DNA of 64,000 bases from Apostichopus japonicus. Lineage: Eukaryota > Echinodermata > Holothuroidea > Aspidochirotida > Stichopodidae. The DNA is taken from positions 7,919,501 to 7,983,500 of the forward strand of contig NC_092568.1 of assembly GCF_037975245.1 (NCBI RefSeq). Direction: 5' to 3'. Positions 48,818 to 60,397 of this stretch are shown here, piece after piece. The translations under genes were made by a program, and so were the position numbers. The notes under the pieces were generated by a model. That model had not been told where the DNA came from. It did not search any database and saw only the letters and a list, made by a program, of their open reading frames with translations. Every line of letters starts with the position of its first letter. The first letter of the stretch is position 1.

Positions 48818-51800
48818 GTGAAACAATTTTTTCTTTAAAAGCTGACTGCCTGTACAGTTGCTATCTATGATGGGGATATTTGTTATAATTCTATGATTAT
48901 TGTATTTTGTTTCTATTGGCCTGTGATGCTATATAACACATAAGTCAAACTATCATCATATCAGGAGTGCAAAAACCATATTAAAATTGGTAGAGGTCAA
49001 ATGAGGTCAACAGGTGGCAAAAGTCTGAAAACCTGTTCAACATGATAACTCCAAAATTAAAGTTATAATTAAACTATGAAATTTCCAATGCTATGATTTT
49101 CTTTTGGTGAACATAGTTTGGTCAAATTCAGTGCGGTTTAGTTTTGTGAAGGGGCTCTTCAAGTCTTCAACAAAACATACAGTCATCTAGGAAAGGAACT
49201 CTGCTTCAAGGAATCAATATTCTTGCTTTAACACACTCACACAGGCCTTAGCAGTTTCACCCTCTGAACTTCAAGAGATCAACAGGATATCTCCAATGGT
49301 GGAGGAGGGGGGGGGGGGTGGGGTGGCTTGAGGAGTTAACAGCTTATTTCAAATGGTCTGAAAATTGGCCATTTTCTCTATGATTTACTCTAGATGACTT
49401 TTGCTTTGGCAGTAGTGATAATATTTCACAGTGGATGGTTTGCTAGGTGGCAGAGCTGATTTGCTTGCTCAAAGTTGGTAAAAATAAATCATCCTTTTAT
49501 TCATACATTTATGTGCCTATATTTCACATAGGAAGACTTTCTGGATATTGAAGCAGATTTCTGTTTACTGTAAAATCCTTACCAGTGGATTAAATGGTTG
49601 ATGTCCACAAGGGAGCTGGACATCTCTGATCTTTTCTGGTTCTCACTTGAAGGCATTGAATACTCACCCCAAACCGTGTGCCGCCTCTGAAAAAAGGAAA
49701 CTTTTTGTTGCTTGCAAGTGAAGTTTTCTTCTTGTTGCTACAAAATGCAGACAGTAATGTAACGTGATACGTTGTTATCTTTTATCTGAACCTGAGATCA
49801 GGGAGTTCCATAACAACTCCCTGCTGAGATGTTCGTCGCTGCTATGGACACTGTTTTGTGGGTATTGACCGTATCTGCATGTATTGACTGTACACAAGTG
49901 TTTAATTACCGACGGTAGCAAGCTGTGTGTGTATTTTCTGGGATCGATGATGGTGTCTAACACTTCTGTTACACCTCATTCGAAACTAGGTCAGATTATA
50001 GGCATCAGACGTTTCTTCGTGCGCGAGTCTTCACACCCTTTAATTCTTGGACAAATTTAACTCACTTGCTCTACATTAGTCAGATAGGTATTTGAAATTT
50101 GGAGAAAATTGTATGGGAAGGAATCACAAAGCCAACTGGTTTTCTGGGTTTGTTGCAAGCAATGGATAAAATGCTGTTTCAAATGTGATTTGAATACCTT
50201 AGAACTATTTGAATGAATCTCTTCAGCGCTTCCCCATTTGTGTGTACTCAACTAGGCAAAGTTCCAAAGACTAAAATCACAACAGTATATGGACTGTCTC
50301 ACTAAATTCTGAGTACCCAAAGTGATAGTGTAATAGATCTATACAAAAGAAACCCTTCCTCCTTTCTTTTTGAAGAAGAATAATTGTTGATTGTAAACTT
50401 TGTTTATAAATCTGCAGTACCCAAAATAAGTGATAAACAACAAACTGTGGTAGTTTACAATGAGTCTTCCACAATTATTGCATTGTCTTCATCTGAAATT
50501 TATGCTATTCAAGCTGAACTTCAGAGCAGGGAACACATAATGCAAATTTCACAATACTTTTCAGTTTTGGAAGAGGGAATCAATGATAGATTCTGGAACA
50601 CAAATAAATGATGTTGTTGTTCAAGGACAAATGGTGCCAAAACAATTTCTACAGTGTATGCCATGAAATGCCCCCCCCCCCTCAACCCGTACATCTGCAT
50701 TGGTATAGTTTCTGGTTACCTACATCACAGAGGCCTTTAGTCCACTATTAGTAAATTTTGGTAGTAGACAATCATCATTCCACAGGCTTTTGTCCCATTT
50801 TTGAAAATATTTAGTTAATTTTATAAAAGCTAGAGAAGACATAATTTGATCTCTTGCTAGTTAGTATATATAAGCTGCCTAGAATTAATGTAAATGTGTA
50901 CCCTTGCTTTAAAATATTATAAATGCCCCTGATTTCTAGTAAAAGATGTCACTTTATTTGACTTTTTCCTTCATATGTTCAACATACTTTGATTATTTGG
51001 TTTCACCTAGCCTTCATGCTTTCTCATCATTTCGCCGCTAAAATGCACTTTAGATCTTTCATGGTGGTCGATGAAGAAGATCGCGCCATCACGGCCCGTA
51101 AATGCCCCAAGATGATCTTGATCGAACCAAGCTTTGCAGAGGACGAGAAACATCTGGTTCTCAGCGTAGAAGGCAAGGAAGACCTTTACATACCGTTAGA
51201 CCAACAAGGCACAAGAATTGAAAGCAGGTGAGAAACAACATGTCACAATATCTGCAAAAATTTTGTAACGTTTCTTTCAGTAGTATTAACACTTTCAAGA
51301 AAATCTTTACTCTGGATGTAGTACTTACGTGATAATGTGAAAATGACTTTCCACTGCCACTGGGAGACAAAAACGACAACTAAAAAGAAAAATTCTATGT
51401 TGCTGATTGAAAAACCTGTTTCAATAGCTGTACATTAGCCACATCGATACGTACGGTTTTCAATTTAGTATGCAAATGCTAGCTTTTTGAAATGTGGACC
51501 GAATATCTCGCTTGCAACTGCATTTTGTGAATTACATAGAGACCTGCTATCATATGGAGAGAGAGATACGTGTAATTCCAACTTGTTGTAACTTTCTAAG
51601 ATGCTTACCAGAAGTTACTGTCACAGATGTCTTTAAAGGATCACTCCAAGGCACAAAATTAATTTTAATTTGTCGTAGCCCGTTACAAAGCACTTGCTAG
51701 CAGGCCAGGTTATATTTCTATATAACCCTTTAAACATCTGAGGCTCATCAATAACAGCACATTTTTGTACCGCTGACCGTACAAGGTGTATCAATGTAAC

Positions 51801-54800
51801 TATTGTCCGTTTCTCTGCAGAGTCTGGGGTATTCCCGTATCAGGATATGACTGCGGGGAAGAGGTAGCCAAGTGGCTCTCAGACTATTTGGAGGGGACAT
51901 ACCGCATGGTTTTCTACAGTGAAGAGCTCCCAGCCAAGCTGTTGACAAAAGACGTCCGGTTCGGCGTACATATGAAAGACAATGAGACAGTAAGTGATAA
52001 ATCGCTCATCGCCGATTATCTTTACAGTGTAAACTTTAATCGCTGCCACGTATGTTAGATGATATTGGACATCAAACAGCTTTGCTCACTACTCTGGCTA
52101 TAACACTAGAAGGGTTACATTGTTGTGCTGACCCCCCCCTCCCTCCCTCCCAAGATCCCCTACCAATGCTGAGGGAAAGACCTGGTTACTGTACCAGTGC
52201 ATTTACTTTGCCAAGGTACCTACACTCAGGGATGTGTCCAGGATTTCCTGAGTGCCGGGTATACTGATCGCCGTCCTGGGTGAGGGGTCTAAGGGGAAGG
52301 GGGTGTCCCCCTCCCCTTTGAGAAATTTTTCGATTTTTGAAGGTGCTCAGATGCCAAATGCTGGCACTTGTGTAGCTTTTTAATCACATACACAAGTACT
52401 AGTTTTGCTATTAAACAATTTACATTTTTAAATTTTTTTTTAGTGAAATATATTACGTACCTGGTAAAAGTTCTTAGTTTGTTTCAAAGAGATTTTACAA
52501 GGGACCGATTGAGAGCCGTAAGTAATGTTTCTCGCATGCGGAACTGATGCATTATTAGTCCGTATGATTTTGGCTTATAGGCTAGGCCCAATTTATGTTG
52601 AATATATTGTTAGGAATGTCAGGAATTTAGATGAAAATAGTGCTGGGCGGGATTCACGATTTTTAAGACAGTGCTGGGAGGTAATTTTTAGTGCTGGGCG
52701 GGGCCGCCCAGTGCCGCCCAGCGTGGGCTCATCCCTGTACACTGTAAGGCACATCTTCATGGGTTTTTTATGGTTTCTCTTTTCTCTTTGCAGTCACTGT
52801 ACCAAGATTGCACGCAGTTTCTGATAATCAGCGAGGCATCTATGGAAGACCTTAACACTAGGATCGAAGAACCTGTTACAGAGAGGAACTTCAGGCCAAA
52901 CATTTACGTGACTGGCTGCTCAGCGTATGCAGAGGTATGATGATATCGATATCAACGTAGATATGAATTGGACCTGTTAGGGATCTAGCTTTGTCACAAA
53001 GTTCCGTTTTGGCTATTTTTTCTCCAATCCACCTTCTCGCTTTGATCTTTAGGTGTTAGATTCCAGTAAACTACAACAGTGCAGCAGTACATTCTCTTGT
53101 CTGGTTTCACTTTCATTTCAAACATAAAATATAATAGAAATTTTTTGAAAATTTTGCATTTACTTTCTGATTAATAAACTGAAGGTCAATGTGTGAGTGT
53201 ACCGGTAGATACTTTTGATTCTTTTCATGTATAGGTTTTAACATTTTATCATTTGAAATTGAAACTTGAGGATGTCAAGCCAATGATCCCGTGATTTAAG
53301 GTTTCAAATAGCATCGATAGATTTTATCAGTCAACTCTTAAAAAAGACTTTTTTTTCTGCAGGACGTAAAGATTTATACATATTTTGAGGCAAGCTAGCA
53401 TCAAAACAGAAAGGCCTTATGCTTTCATACATGTATAGCTCCAGCTATTATTCTACATGCATGCTAATTTTTTATTTTTTTTCGTTTTTTTATTCCATTT
53501 GCAGGACTTTTGGAAATACGTTAAGGTCGGCGAGGAAGCAGAAATGCGGTTTACTCACTTTTGCGGCAGGTAAGACCGGAAAAAGAAAAAAAATGTTTGT
53601 AAGGTTTGTGCAGCCATCGGTACTAGATGACAGAACTGTTTTCCCCTATCGTATGTCAAGATGGTAATGATTTGATGATTTTGAGCTTTTGTTGTTGTAA
53701 GTTTGATAAGACCATCTTATAAAGGGGGCTGGGCAGGGTGAGTGCATGCCATTACATCCTGTAGACCAAATGAGTCTTGGTTTCTCTTTTATAAGTCAAA
53801 TTAATCGTCCACAGGAGAAAAATTTTGGATAATATTATGTGTTATCCTTTGTTGTAATTGTCCCTGCAATTTTTACCCCTTATGCATATTGACATACATG
53901 TTTAGGAATGCTCTCAGTATACCATTCCATGTTCATGGGGTATAAAACTTATTTTTACTTTCAGATTCTGCCTGAAAGATTGCATTAATAACACCAGTCT
54001 GTGTATAATGATAAAAAATTACCTCTCAATTTATACTTTCAAGCTTATAAACTACTCAAAGCGATGTCATGCACGAAGCAATATGGTATTGTACAATATT
54101 TGGGAATAATCATTCCGCCATCAAATGTTGCATATATTTATCGATCATAGGATACCAATCATTCCAACCCCTCCCCCCCCTGCCAACCGCCCTTCTTTTG
54201 ATTGATGCAGAAATTAATTGAATTAAAGAACGATCTCTTCTGTGATTAAAAAAGAATGTTGATTTGATCCAAAGGTATTTTATATATTGGCTGCTCAGTT
54301 TCATTTTTTGGAGGATTTTTATCCTTTTTTTTTTCTCTTTTGTTTGTCCTTCTTCATATTTGGAAATTCATCAGATGTAAGATGACTACTCTTAACCATG
54401 AGACTGGTTCATTCATCTCGCTGGATCCCCTGAAGACACTCAAGGAGTGAGTCTTATGTACTATTATGGGCCCGTATTTACACCCTGGTTTCAAATCCAC
54501 CTAATAATTGGGGTAGGGTTGCCATGTCTTCCCATACATGTCCATCTTACTTAGTTCTTACCTGAATGTCTGGTTGGATGTACTAAACTTTGAAGTCTGG
54601 TTACTCTTTTAGATGCTGGTTGTGCTTCATAACAGTGTTTCCCTGCCAACTAAATTCACTTATGCAGTGATCTATACAAACATGGTTTAACCTCAAACAT
54701 GGCATAGCTATGATTGGTCTTGGGATGACTAGTTCCCTCCCCCCTCCCCACCCCCCCATCTAAATATACTATACTTTACTGTACTATCCACCTATATATG

Positions 54801-55586
54801 GTACTACACTGTACTATTCTGTATATATACTAAACTGTTCTATTCTGTACTTATCCTATACTGTATTAAACTATACTATTTCTATCATAGCTCCCAAACA
54901 TGCAGAACTAACAAGGAGTGATTTCGGTAGCGCATTACAGACTTATTACGTGGATCTGAAGGAGTTGAAAACAATTTTATGAAAGCAAATTCGAAGTTAT
55001 GTTCTTGTGCAATTTCATTTTTTTGCGGGTTTTTCAGAGGCTTGCTCTGGTCAGCGGGTCTGGGTGTCAAAATGTGGTGATAATAAAATAAGTGAAATGA
55101 GGGTAACTTGGGAGCTCTGTTCTTAACTGTACTAACTATCCTAATACTATCCTATCCTTTTCTATTCTACACAGTACCATACTTTGACATATGTCATGCA
55201 CACCACACAAATATGTTTGTACATTATAGTACCCAATATGTGGCTTTAGAAATTTCTATGCTGACATATTATGTTACACTTCATCAGACTGTAGTACACC
55301 AAACTACTCTCAGTGTACAGCAATATACTTTACCCTACTGTACTGTACCCTCCCAATACCCTGTACGGAACTGAACAAAACTGTAAATGTCAAACACATT
55401 CCTAAACTCACTCAACTCTGCAGATACCGTCAGTGTTACAGTTTCGTCGAGGACCGCAAGAGTTACGCTACCAGTCCAATCTTTGGTACGAATCTCAACC
55501 TGGAGAACAAGGGTGTGGTCAGAGTGGGAGATGAGGTCTTTGCCACGTACCAGTACCAGGAACATGCCGGAAACAAGTTGAATTGA
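48591..55586 (+). CDS. MTARC: Mitochondrial amidoxime-reducing component (mARC), 7 exons
   Basis: Seven exons join into 1011 bases, 336 residues and TGA; human mARC1 and mARC2 are about the same length. mARC is a molybdenum enzyme of the outer mitochondrial membrane. It takes electrons from cytochrome b5 and its reductase to reduce N-hydroxylated compounds such as amidoximes. Visible here are an N-terminal anchor (residues 9-27, after two Lys), the MOSC-N barrel beginning VAKLYLHPVKSL, the conserved NFRPNIYVTG, the C257-x-R-C260 motif in the region of the cysteine that binds the molybdenum cofactor, and the C-terminal SPIFGTNLNLENKG block ending in a VGDEV motif. All junctions are in frame and nothing looks broken. 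An acceptor AG at 48580-48581, ten bases before the ATG, implies an upstream non-coding exon that I could not place. Confidence 0.95.
48994..49009 (+). promoter_or_regulatory. DR4-type nuclear receptor half-sites
   Basis: AGGTCA-AATG-AGGTCA is a perfect direct repeat with 4-base spacing, the type bound by TR- or LXR-like receptors with RXR. It lies in mARC intron 1, inside what looks like a remnant of the repeat family at 63230-63835. It may be incidental. Confidence 0.3.
49647..50043 (+). mobile_element. TTAA-flanked MITE, copy 3
   Basis: TTGA then AGGCATTGAATACTCACCCC at the left; GCGCGAGTCTTCACACCCT then TTAA at the right. It is longer than its relatives because the 25-bp palindrome is inserted at 49799-49823. 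Confidence 0.8.
49799..49823. mobile_element. 25-bp palindrome inserted in a MITE
   Basis: The arms CAGGGAGTT and AACTCCCTG enclose CCATAAC. CTGAGAT stands directly on both sides (49792-49798 and 49824-49830). The MITE copies at 46555 and 59330 carry the same place unsplit (CCTGAGATGTCC), so the empty site is seen directly. Confidence 0.75.
51054..51227 (+). CDS. MTARC: mARC exon 2: MOSC-N core
   Basis: The acceptor is CACTTTAG and the donor GTGAGA (phase 2-2). It encodes SFMVVDEEDRAITARKCPKM, aligning with the D-R-x-W/F-x-V segment of mARC, then the LIEPSF and LSVEGKEDLYIPL strands. Confidence 0.95.
51228..51820 (+). other. mARC intron 2
   Basis: 593 bases, GTGAGA to TCTGCAG. Nothing recognised. 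Confidence 0.55.
51821..51989 (+). CDS. MTARC: mARC exon 3: end of MOSC-N
   Basis: The phase is 2 in, 0 out. It encodes VWGIPVSGYDCGEEVAKWLS, the family's conserved (D/Y)DCG-containing segment, then YRMVFYSEELPAK. The donor is GTAAGT. Confidence 0.95.
52227..52737. mobile_element. TIR element with 6-bp duplication in mARC intron 3
   Basis: The ends CAGGGATGTGTCCA and TGGGCTCATCCCTG are inverted repeats (12 of 14). TACACT flanks both sides (52221-52226 and 52738-52743). The 511-bp interior has no transposase. It shares the block GAGGGGTCTAAGGGG ... GGTGTCCCCCTCCCCTTTG with the hAT MITE at 9468. Confidence 0.7.
52794..52934 (+). CDS. MTARC: mARC exon 4: start of MOSC domain
   Basis: The phase is 0-0. 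It encodes QFLIISEASMEDLNTRIEEP and NFRPNIYVTGCSAYAE, the most conserved MOSC-family blocks. The exon begins 57 bases after the right end of a transposon-like insertion in the preceding intron. Confidence 0.96.
52935..53504 (+). other. mARC intron 4
   Basis: 570 bases, GTATGA to TTGCAG. AT-rich; nothing recognised. Confidence 0.55.
53505..53569 (+). CDS. MTARC: mARC exon 5: MOSC domain, first Cys of CxRC
   Basis: This is a short 65-base exon (phase 0 in, 2 out) encoding DFWKYVKVGEEAEMRFTHFC. The Arg of C-x-R-C is split across the next intron. The donor is GTAAGA. Confidence 0.93.
53570..54374 (+). other. mARC intron 5
   Basis: 805 bases, GTAAGA to ATCAG. The acceptor tract is weak near the AG (TTCATCAG) but T-rich further upstream. 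Nothing else recognised. Confidence 0.55.
54375..54446 (+). CDS. MTARC: mARC exon 6: MOSC domain, second Cys of CxRC
   Basis: This is a 72-base exon (phase 2-2) encoding CKMTTLNHETGSFISLDPLK, which matches the C-x-x-T-T-x(4)-T-G pattern of mARC proteins. The donor is GTGAGT. Confidence 0.94.
54750..55385. repeat. Degenerate ACTATACTGT repeat in mARC intron 6
   Basis: Loose units such as TACTATACTGTACTATT occupy 54765-54880 and 55120-55385. The two halves are separated by the element at 54889-55116, suggesting one array split by an insertion. Confidence 0.5.
54889..55116. mobile_element. Possible short TIR element splitting the array
   Basis: AGCTCCCAA (54889-54897) and TTGGGAGCT (55108-55116) are a perfect 9-bp inverted repeat. 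The sequence between is unlike the ACTAT repeat on both sides. No clear duplication. Confidence 0.35.
55424..55586 (+). CDS. MTARC: mARC exon 7: C-terminal MOSC and stop
   Basis: The phase is 2 in. It encodes EYRQC, then SPIFGTNLNLENKGVVRVGD, then VFATYQYQEH and a short hydrophilic end, closing with TGA at 55584-55586. The terminal extension after VFATY is not conserved as far as I know. Confidence 0.95.
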
Positions 55587-56009
55587 GACACGTAACAGAT
55601 CATGCTATAACGATAACGATCATACAGGGTAATGAAAAGTATTGGAACAATTTTACATCAATGCAAATTTTGTTCTCATCTACAAGATATCTTTATTGGG
55701 ATATAATCAAATGCTATTTGCTTCAGGTACTACTGTAGACTTTCACAAACATAATCTATTGCTTAATCTATACAAACATTTCACTTTTGCAGAAAGTTGA
55801 AATATATCTGTATACTGATTGTGACATATTTCATTGGGTTTGGTTGGCATGAGGGCTGCCGATTTTGATCCCCGAGCCGGTAGCAATTTATGCCGCTGTC
55901 GGCCCCTGCATTATGAGTATGTAATTCAGTAAACAAAGAAACCAATCATAGGCATACTCAACAAACTTGGCTAACAAACGAAGAAGTTCCATGAATGTTT
56001 GAAGTATGT

Positions 56010-56595
56010 AGGTCTAACACAAGTATTCATACTGATATACAAGTATTCATACTGATATAGGCCTACAAGTGGTCATACTGGTAGTCATACTGATATACAA
56101 GTATTCATACTGATATATAAGTATTCATACTGATATATAAGTATTCACACTGATATAAAAGTGTTCATACTGATATAGGCCTACAAGTGGTCATATTGGT
56201 AGTCATACTGATATACAAGTATTCATACTGATATAAAAGTGTTCATACTGATATAGGTCTACAAGTGGTCATACTGGTAGTCATACTGATACACAAGTAT
56301 TCATACTGATATACAAGTGTTCATACTGATATAGGCCTACAAGTGGTCATACTGGTAGTCATACTGATACACAAGTATTCATACTGATATACAAGTATTC
56401 ATACTGATATAGGCCTACAAGTGGTCATACTGGTAGTCATACTGATATACAAGTATTCACACTGATATATAAGTATTCATACTGATATAGGCCTACAAGT
56501 GGTCATACTGGTAGTCATACTGATATACAAGTATTCATACTGATATATAAGTATTCATACTGATATACAAGTGGTCATATTGATGTACAAGTTTT
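56010..56595. repeat. 20-bp minisatellite with higher-order pattern
   Basis: The unit TACTGATATACAAGTATTCA is periodically replaced by blocks containing GGCCTACAAGTGGTCATAC and TGGTAGTCA, giving a compound repeat seen about six times. It starts about 420 bases after the mARC stop. Confidence 0.88.
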
Positions 56596-56884
56596 ATAGG
56601 TACCTGTAAACTAGCCATGGGAATCCAAAAGTACTAACTATAACAAAAGGAAAAATATTATGGAAACTGGACAAACTTAGTTCAAAGACTGCTACAAGTT
56701 TAATACTTTAATGGATGCCAGTGTGTGACATGTAAACACAACCAACACAGTTGGTGCCTTACTATGAAGTCCCAGGAATGCTTTCTGTATAAACACCACA
56801 TACCTTAAAAGGTCAACATGTATTGTCCCCAAATTTTAGCATGCTAAGATTTGCTAGATGTTTCCAAAAGTACTTTTGTGGATT

Positions 56885-57405
56885 GAGTGTTGATGGTGTG
56901 GGTAACTTTTCTTAGAGTGGCAGTAAAATGCTTGTTGAATTGTGTGTTGATGAGTGTGGGTAACTCTTCTTAGAGTGGTTGTAAAATGCTTGTGGAGTGT
57001 ATGTTGATGAGTGTGGGTAACTATTCTTAGAGTGGCAGTAAAATGCTTGTGGAGTGTGTGTTGATGAGTGTGGGTAACTACTCTTAGAGTGGCAGTAAAG
57101 TGCTTGTTGAATTGTGTGTTGATGAGTGTGGGTAACTACTCTAAGAGTGGCAGTAAAGTGCTTGTTGAATTGTGTGTTCAGTTGATGAGTGTGGGTAACT
57201 ACTCTTAGAGCGGACGTAAAGTGCTTGTTGAATTGTGTGTTCAGTTGATGAGTGTGGGTAACTATTCTTAGAGTGGCAGTAAAGTGCTTGTTGATTGTGT
57301 GTTGATGAGTGTTGGTAACTACTCTAGGAGTGCCAGTAAAGTGTTTGTTTAATTGTGAGCACCGTTGACCACTATCCTGGGGGTCAAACTGGTGACCTAA
57401 AAGTT
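56885..57405. repeat. ~58-bp tandem array within a dispersed repeat
   Basis: About eight units (GTTGATGAGTGTGGGTAACT, CTTAGAGTGGCAGTAAA, GTGCTTGTTGAATTGTG). The right edge (GAGCACCGTTGACCACTATC) corresponds to the second half of the dispersed repeat at 5423. The array is therefore a local amplification of the first half. Confidence 0.75.
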
Positions 57406-57778
57406 ATGTAATTTTAAAAACGTTTATTCTGTTTACCTTATCGCAGCCTTAACTATTGCCTTTTCATTTTTGTATGACTATTGTAACAGAAAAGAAAATG
57501 AATTAAATGATATTGATGTAAGTATTTATTTGGTATTTGAGTCAAAAGATTCTGGTGGGCATTACAGTTAATATTGATGTGTATTATTACTGCTATGATT
57601 TATATCATAACAAGAACCAAGATTTGAAAGGATAAAAATGTCTATAAGTAAAAGATGAAGTGAAGTTTTGTTTTAGAACACATTAATGGAAGGAACCTAA
57701 TGCCTTCTGTATAAATACAACATGGTAGCTATACCAAGTGCCTTCCCATTAAATTTAATATGAACATGGTAACAAGGA

Positions 57779-57784
57779 AATAAA
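57779..57784 (+). terminator. Candidate polyadenylation signal of mARC
   Basis: This is the first AATAAA after the mARC stop. A 3' UTR reaching it would contain two minisatellites (56010-56590 and 56885-57405). No GT-rich element follows closely, so this is weak. Confidence 0.2.
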
Positions 57785-58199
57785 ATATATTTATGTATAT
57801 AAATATTTGGATCAAACCAAACATTTGGCATTTTGATTACTAATATTACTATATAATGCTGCTATTCTTGTAGCATATAATTCACTTCTATTATGTATAT
57901 GATATAGGGACCAAACTTGGTAGATTTAAAAAAACAAATTCTTGAATTACAAGACTATTGACGTATTGTTTTATTCCGCTCAAGAGTACTTTGAGAGGAT
58001 GCAAAATAGTTATTTAGGATGGATGGTTTACCCTGACAGTCATCCTCCACTTGGTGCAAATTATTTGGAAACAAATGCATGCTGGTGGTGACAAGGAACT
58101 TATACAGTTCTTTAAATCTGAAAACCTTGTAACTGTGATAATTTCATACTTAGTTTGTTGGAGACCTTTGTGAGTACAAGAAACATATTGTAATGTTGT

Positions 58200-58345
58200 G
58201 AGGGTAAAATGTCGTTTCATTTGAGGTCAACAGAGGTCAAGTCCCAAATGTTCCAAAAGCTAAGCTTGAATGAACTTCATACCCACTATGTGGATCTAGG
58301 GTGATGACAAGAACCCTATCACTTTTGTGGTGAGCAAAGGTCATC
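58200..58345 (+). repeat. Remnant of the AGGTCA-bearing repeat
   Basis: GAGGTCAACAGAGGTCAAG and GATGACAAGAACCCTATCAC match the family in tandem at 63230-63835. The direct repeat AGGTCA-ACAG-AGGTCA lies at 58224-58239. Confidence 0.5.
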
Positions 58346-58364
58346 ATCAAGTCTGAAAGCTTTT

Positions 58365-58865
58365 TACTAAGTTTTTACTAATTCATGTGCTAATTGCATA
58401 TTGTTAATCAAAATTAACAAACCATACTTGATATTTGTAGGAACAATCACTGAGGCTGCTGGTTCACAGGTTTACTAATTCATGTGCTAATTGGATATTG
58501 GTAACCAAACTTTACAAACCGTACTTGATATGTAGGAACAATCACTGAGACTGCTGGTTCTCAGGTTTACTAATTCATGTGCTAATTGGATATTGTTAAC
58601 CAAAGTTTACAAACTGTACTTGATATGTAGGAACAGTCACTGAGGCTGCTGGTTCACAGGTTTACTAATTCATGTGCTAATTGGATATTGTTAATCAAAG
58701 TTTACAAACCATACTTGATATGTACAAACAATCACTGAGACTGCTGGTTCTCAAGTTTACTAATTCATGTGCTAATTGGATATTGGTAATCAAACTTTAC
58801 AAACCGTACTTGATATGTAGGAACAATCACTGAGACTGCTGTTTCTCAGGTTTACCAATGTGTGT
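58365..58865. repeat. ~95-bp tandem repeat, about 5 copies
   Basis: TTTACTAATTCATGTGCTAA recurs near 58374, 58472, 58567, 58662 and 58757. Each unit also contains AACAATCACTGAG(A/G)CTGCTG. The last copy is degenerate. Confidence 0.85.
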
Positions 58866-59329
58866 GCTGATTTATTGGATATTGTTAATCATACTTTACA
58901 AATCATATTTATTATATCTGAAATTATTAATATAAGATAGACTTACTCAGCAAAATTATACAAATCATCATGAAATATAAAATGGAAAAGTAGTTATGTT
59001 TATTTATGTTTTCATTATGAGATGTGGGAGAGTTGAAAAGCTTGAATTTATTTGATCGATATATCTTCCGTTATTGCTTGTTTTGATTTTTGGCAGAATT
59101 GGAATTCTTTTATTTCTCTCCCTACTCACTACCCATTCCCCAACCCCACCCCTATTCTCGGAAAGCTCAAGGTCAGCAAAGTGCTATAACAGTATGCGAA
59201 ACTGCTCGCTTGTCAAATTCATTGTGTGTGTTTGTTTTATCAAGTGATGTGTAAGGTACCATATCTGTGTGTGTAGAGATGCTGTCATGATAAGTGATTA
59301 AGCATTATTTTGATCATAAGACTATACAT

Positions 59330-59692
59330 TTAAAGGCATTGAAGACTCGCCCCAAACTGTGTGCCATGCTCTGAAAAGTTAACTTTCCATTGCTTGCAAG
59401 TGAAGTTTTCTTCTTGTCGCTACAAAATACAGACAGTAATGAAACGGGATACCTTGTTATCTTTTATCTAGACCTGAGATGTCCACCTTGCTATGTACAC
59501 TGTGTTGTGGGTATTGACCGTAGTTGTATGTATTGACTGTACACTAGTGTCTAATTACCGACGGTAGCAAGCTGCATGTGTATTTTCTGGGATCGATGGT
59601 GGTGTCTAACACTTTTGTTACACCTCATTCGAAACTAGGTCAGATTACCGGCATGAGACGTTTCTTTGTGCACGAGTCTTCACACCCTTTAA
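59330..59692 (+). mobile_element. TTAA-flanked MITE, copy 4
   Basis: TTAA then AGGCATTGAAGACTCGCCCC at the left; GCACGAGTCTTCACACCCT then TTAA at the right. Both TTAA copies are intact. Overlapping open frames are not coding. Confidence 0.82.
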
Positions 59693-60397
59693 TACTGCCA
59701 ATGCACCTTCCTTTGTTTGTAGGAACATGCTTACATTTACACTTGTGTATTCCATATCCATTTTTATGATCAGCCAGGAATATGGATCTAAATTGGTTCC
59801 AGCTTTGTGTTCATTGGGGAAATAACAACCCTACTGTCTCCCAGGCTCTTCTTGATCCATGACTCCTTGGAGTTAACTTTGGTTAGTGATCTGGAATATG
59901 AAAGGTTAAACAACCTTGTGATTTTGTGATCAATTCAAGTTCAGCAATGCCATTATAGAATAAAGAGGAGTATGGTATTCTGGCTGTATCCACTTTGACA
60001 ACTTAGTTGGTACATTAATTGCTTTTATTCCATGGTAGAATTCAGTTCCATGTTTTGTTTCACCAAACTAGAATTGTTCGTGTGTAAAGGAAACAGTCCT
60101 TGGGTCTTGATTGATTTCACAGATGAACGGATGAACTGCAACCCACATTCACACACAACTTACAGTGGCATACAGTCAGGGTGATTTTTCTTTAGCTTTC
60201 AGGGCCTAACAGACTTACAAACATCACTACAGAGGGGGGAGGGCTGGGGGACTGGGGGAGGGAAAATGTGGGGTTGGTGCGAATGGCTTTAAAGTATAAT
60301 CAGGCTCAATTTTAAGTATATCACTCCTGCATGCTAGCTCATGGAGAACAGTTTTTTTTCCAGTTGAATACTTGCAAGTGTGTATATTTCGGAGCAG

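Larger units (their letters stand above)
48818..51053 (+). other. mARC intron 1
   Basis: 2.24 kb, GTGAAA to TTTAG. It holds a repeat remnant with a DR4 motif, a G-rich run at 49302-49325 and MITE copy 3. Open frames at 50277-50611 match nothing I know. Confidence 0.6.

Noticed and set aside
50277..50611. Open frames in mARC intron 1 as an extra exon
   Set aside because: mARC is complete without it, and exon 1 joins exon 2 in phase with the conserved D-R-x-F motif intact.
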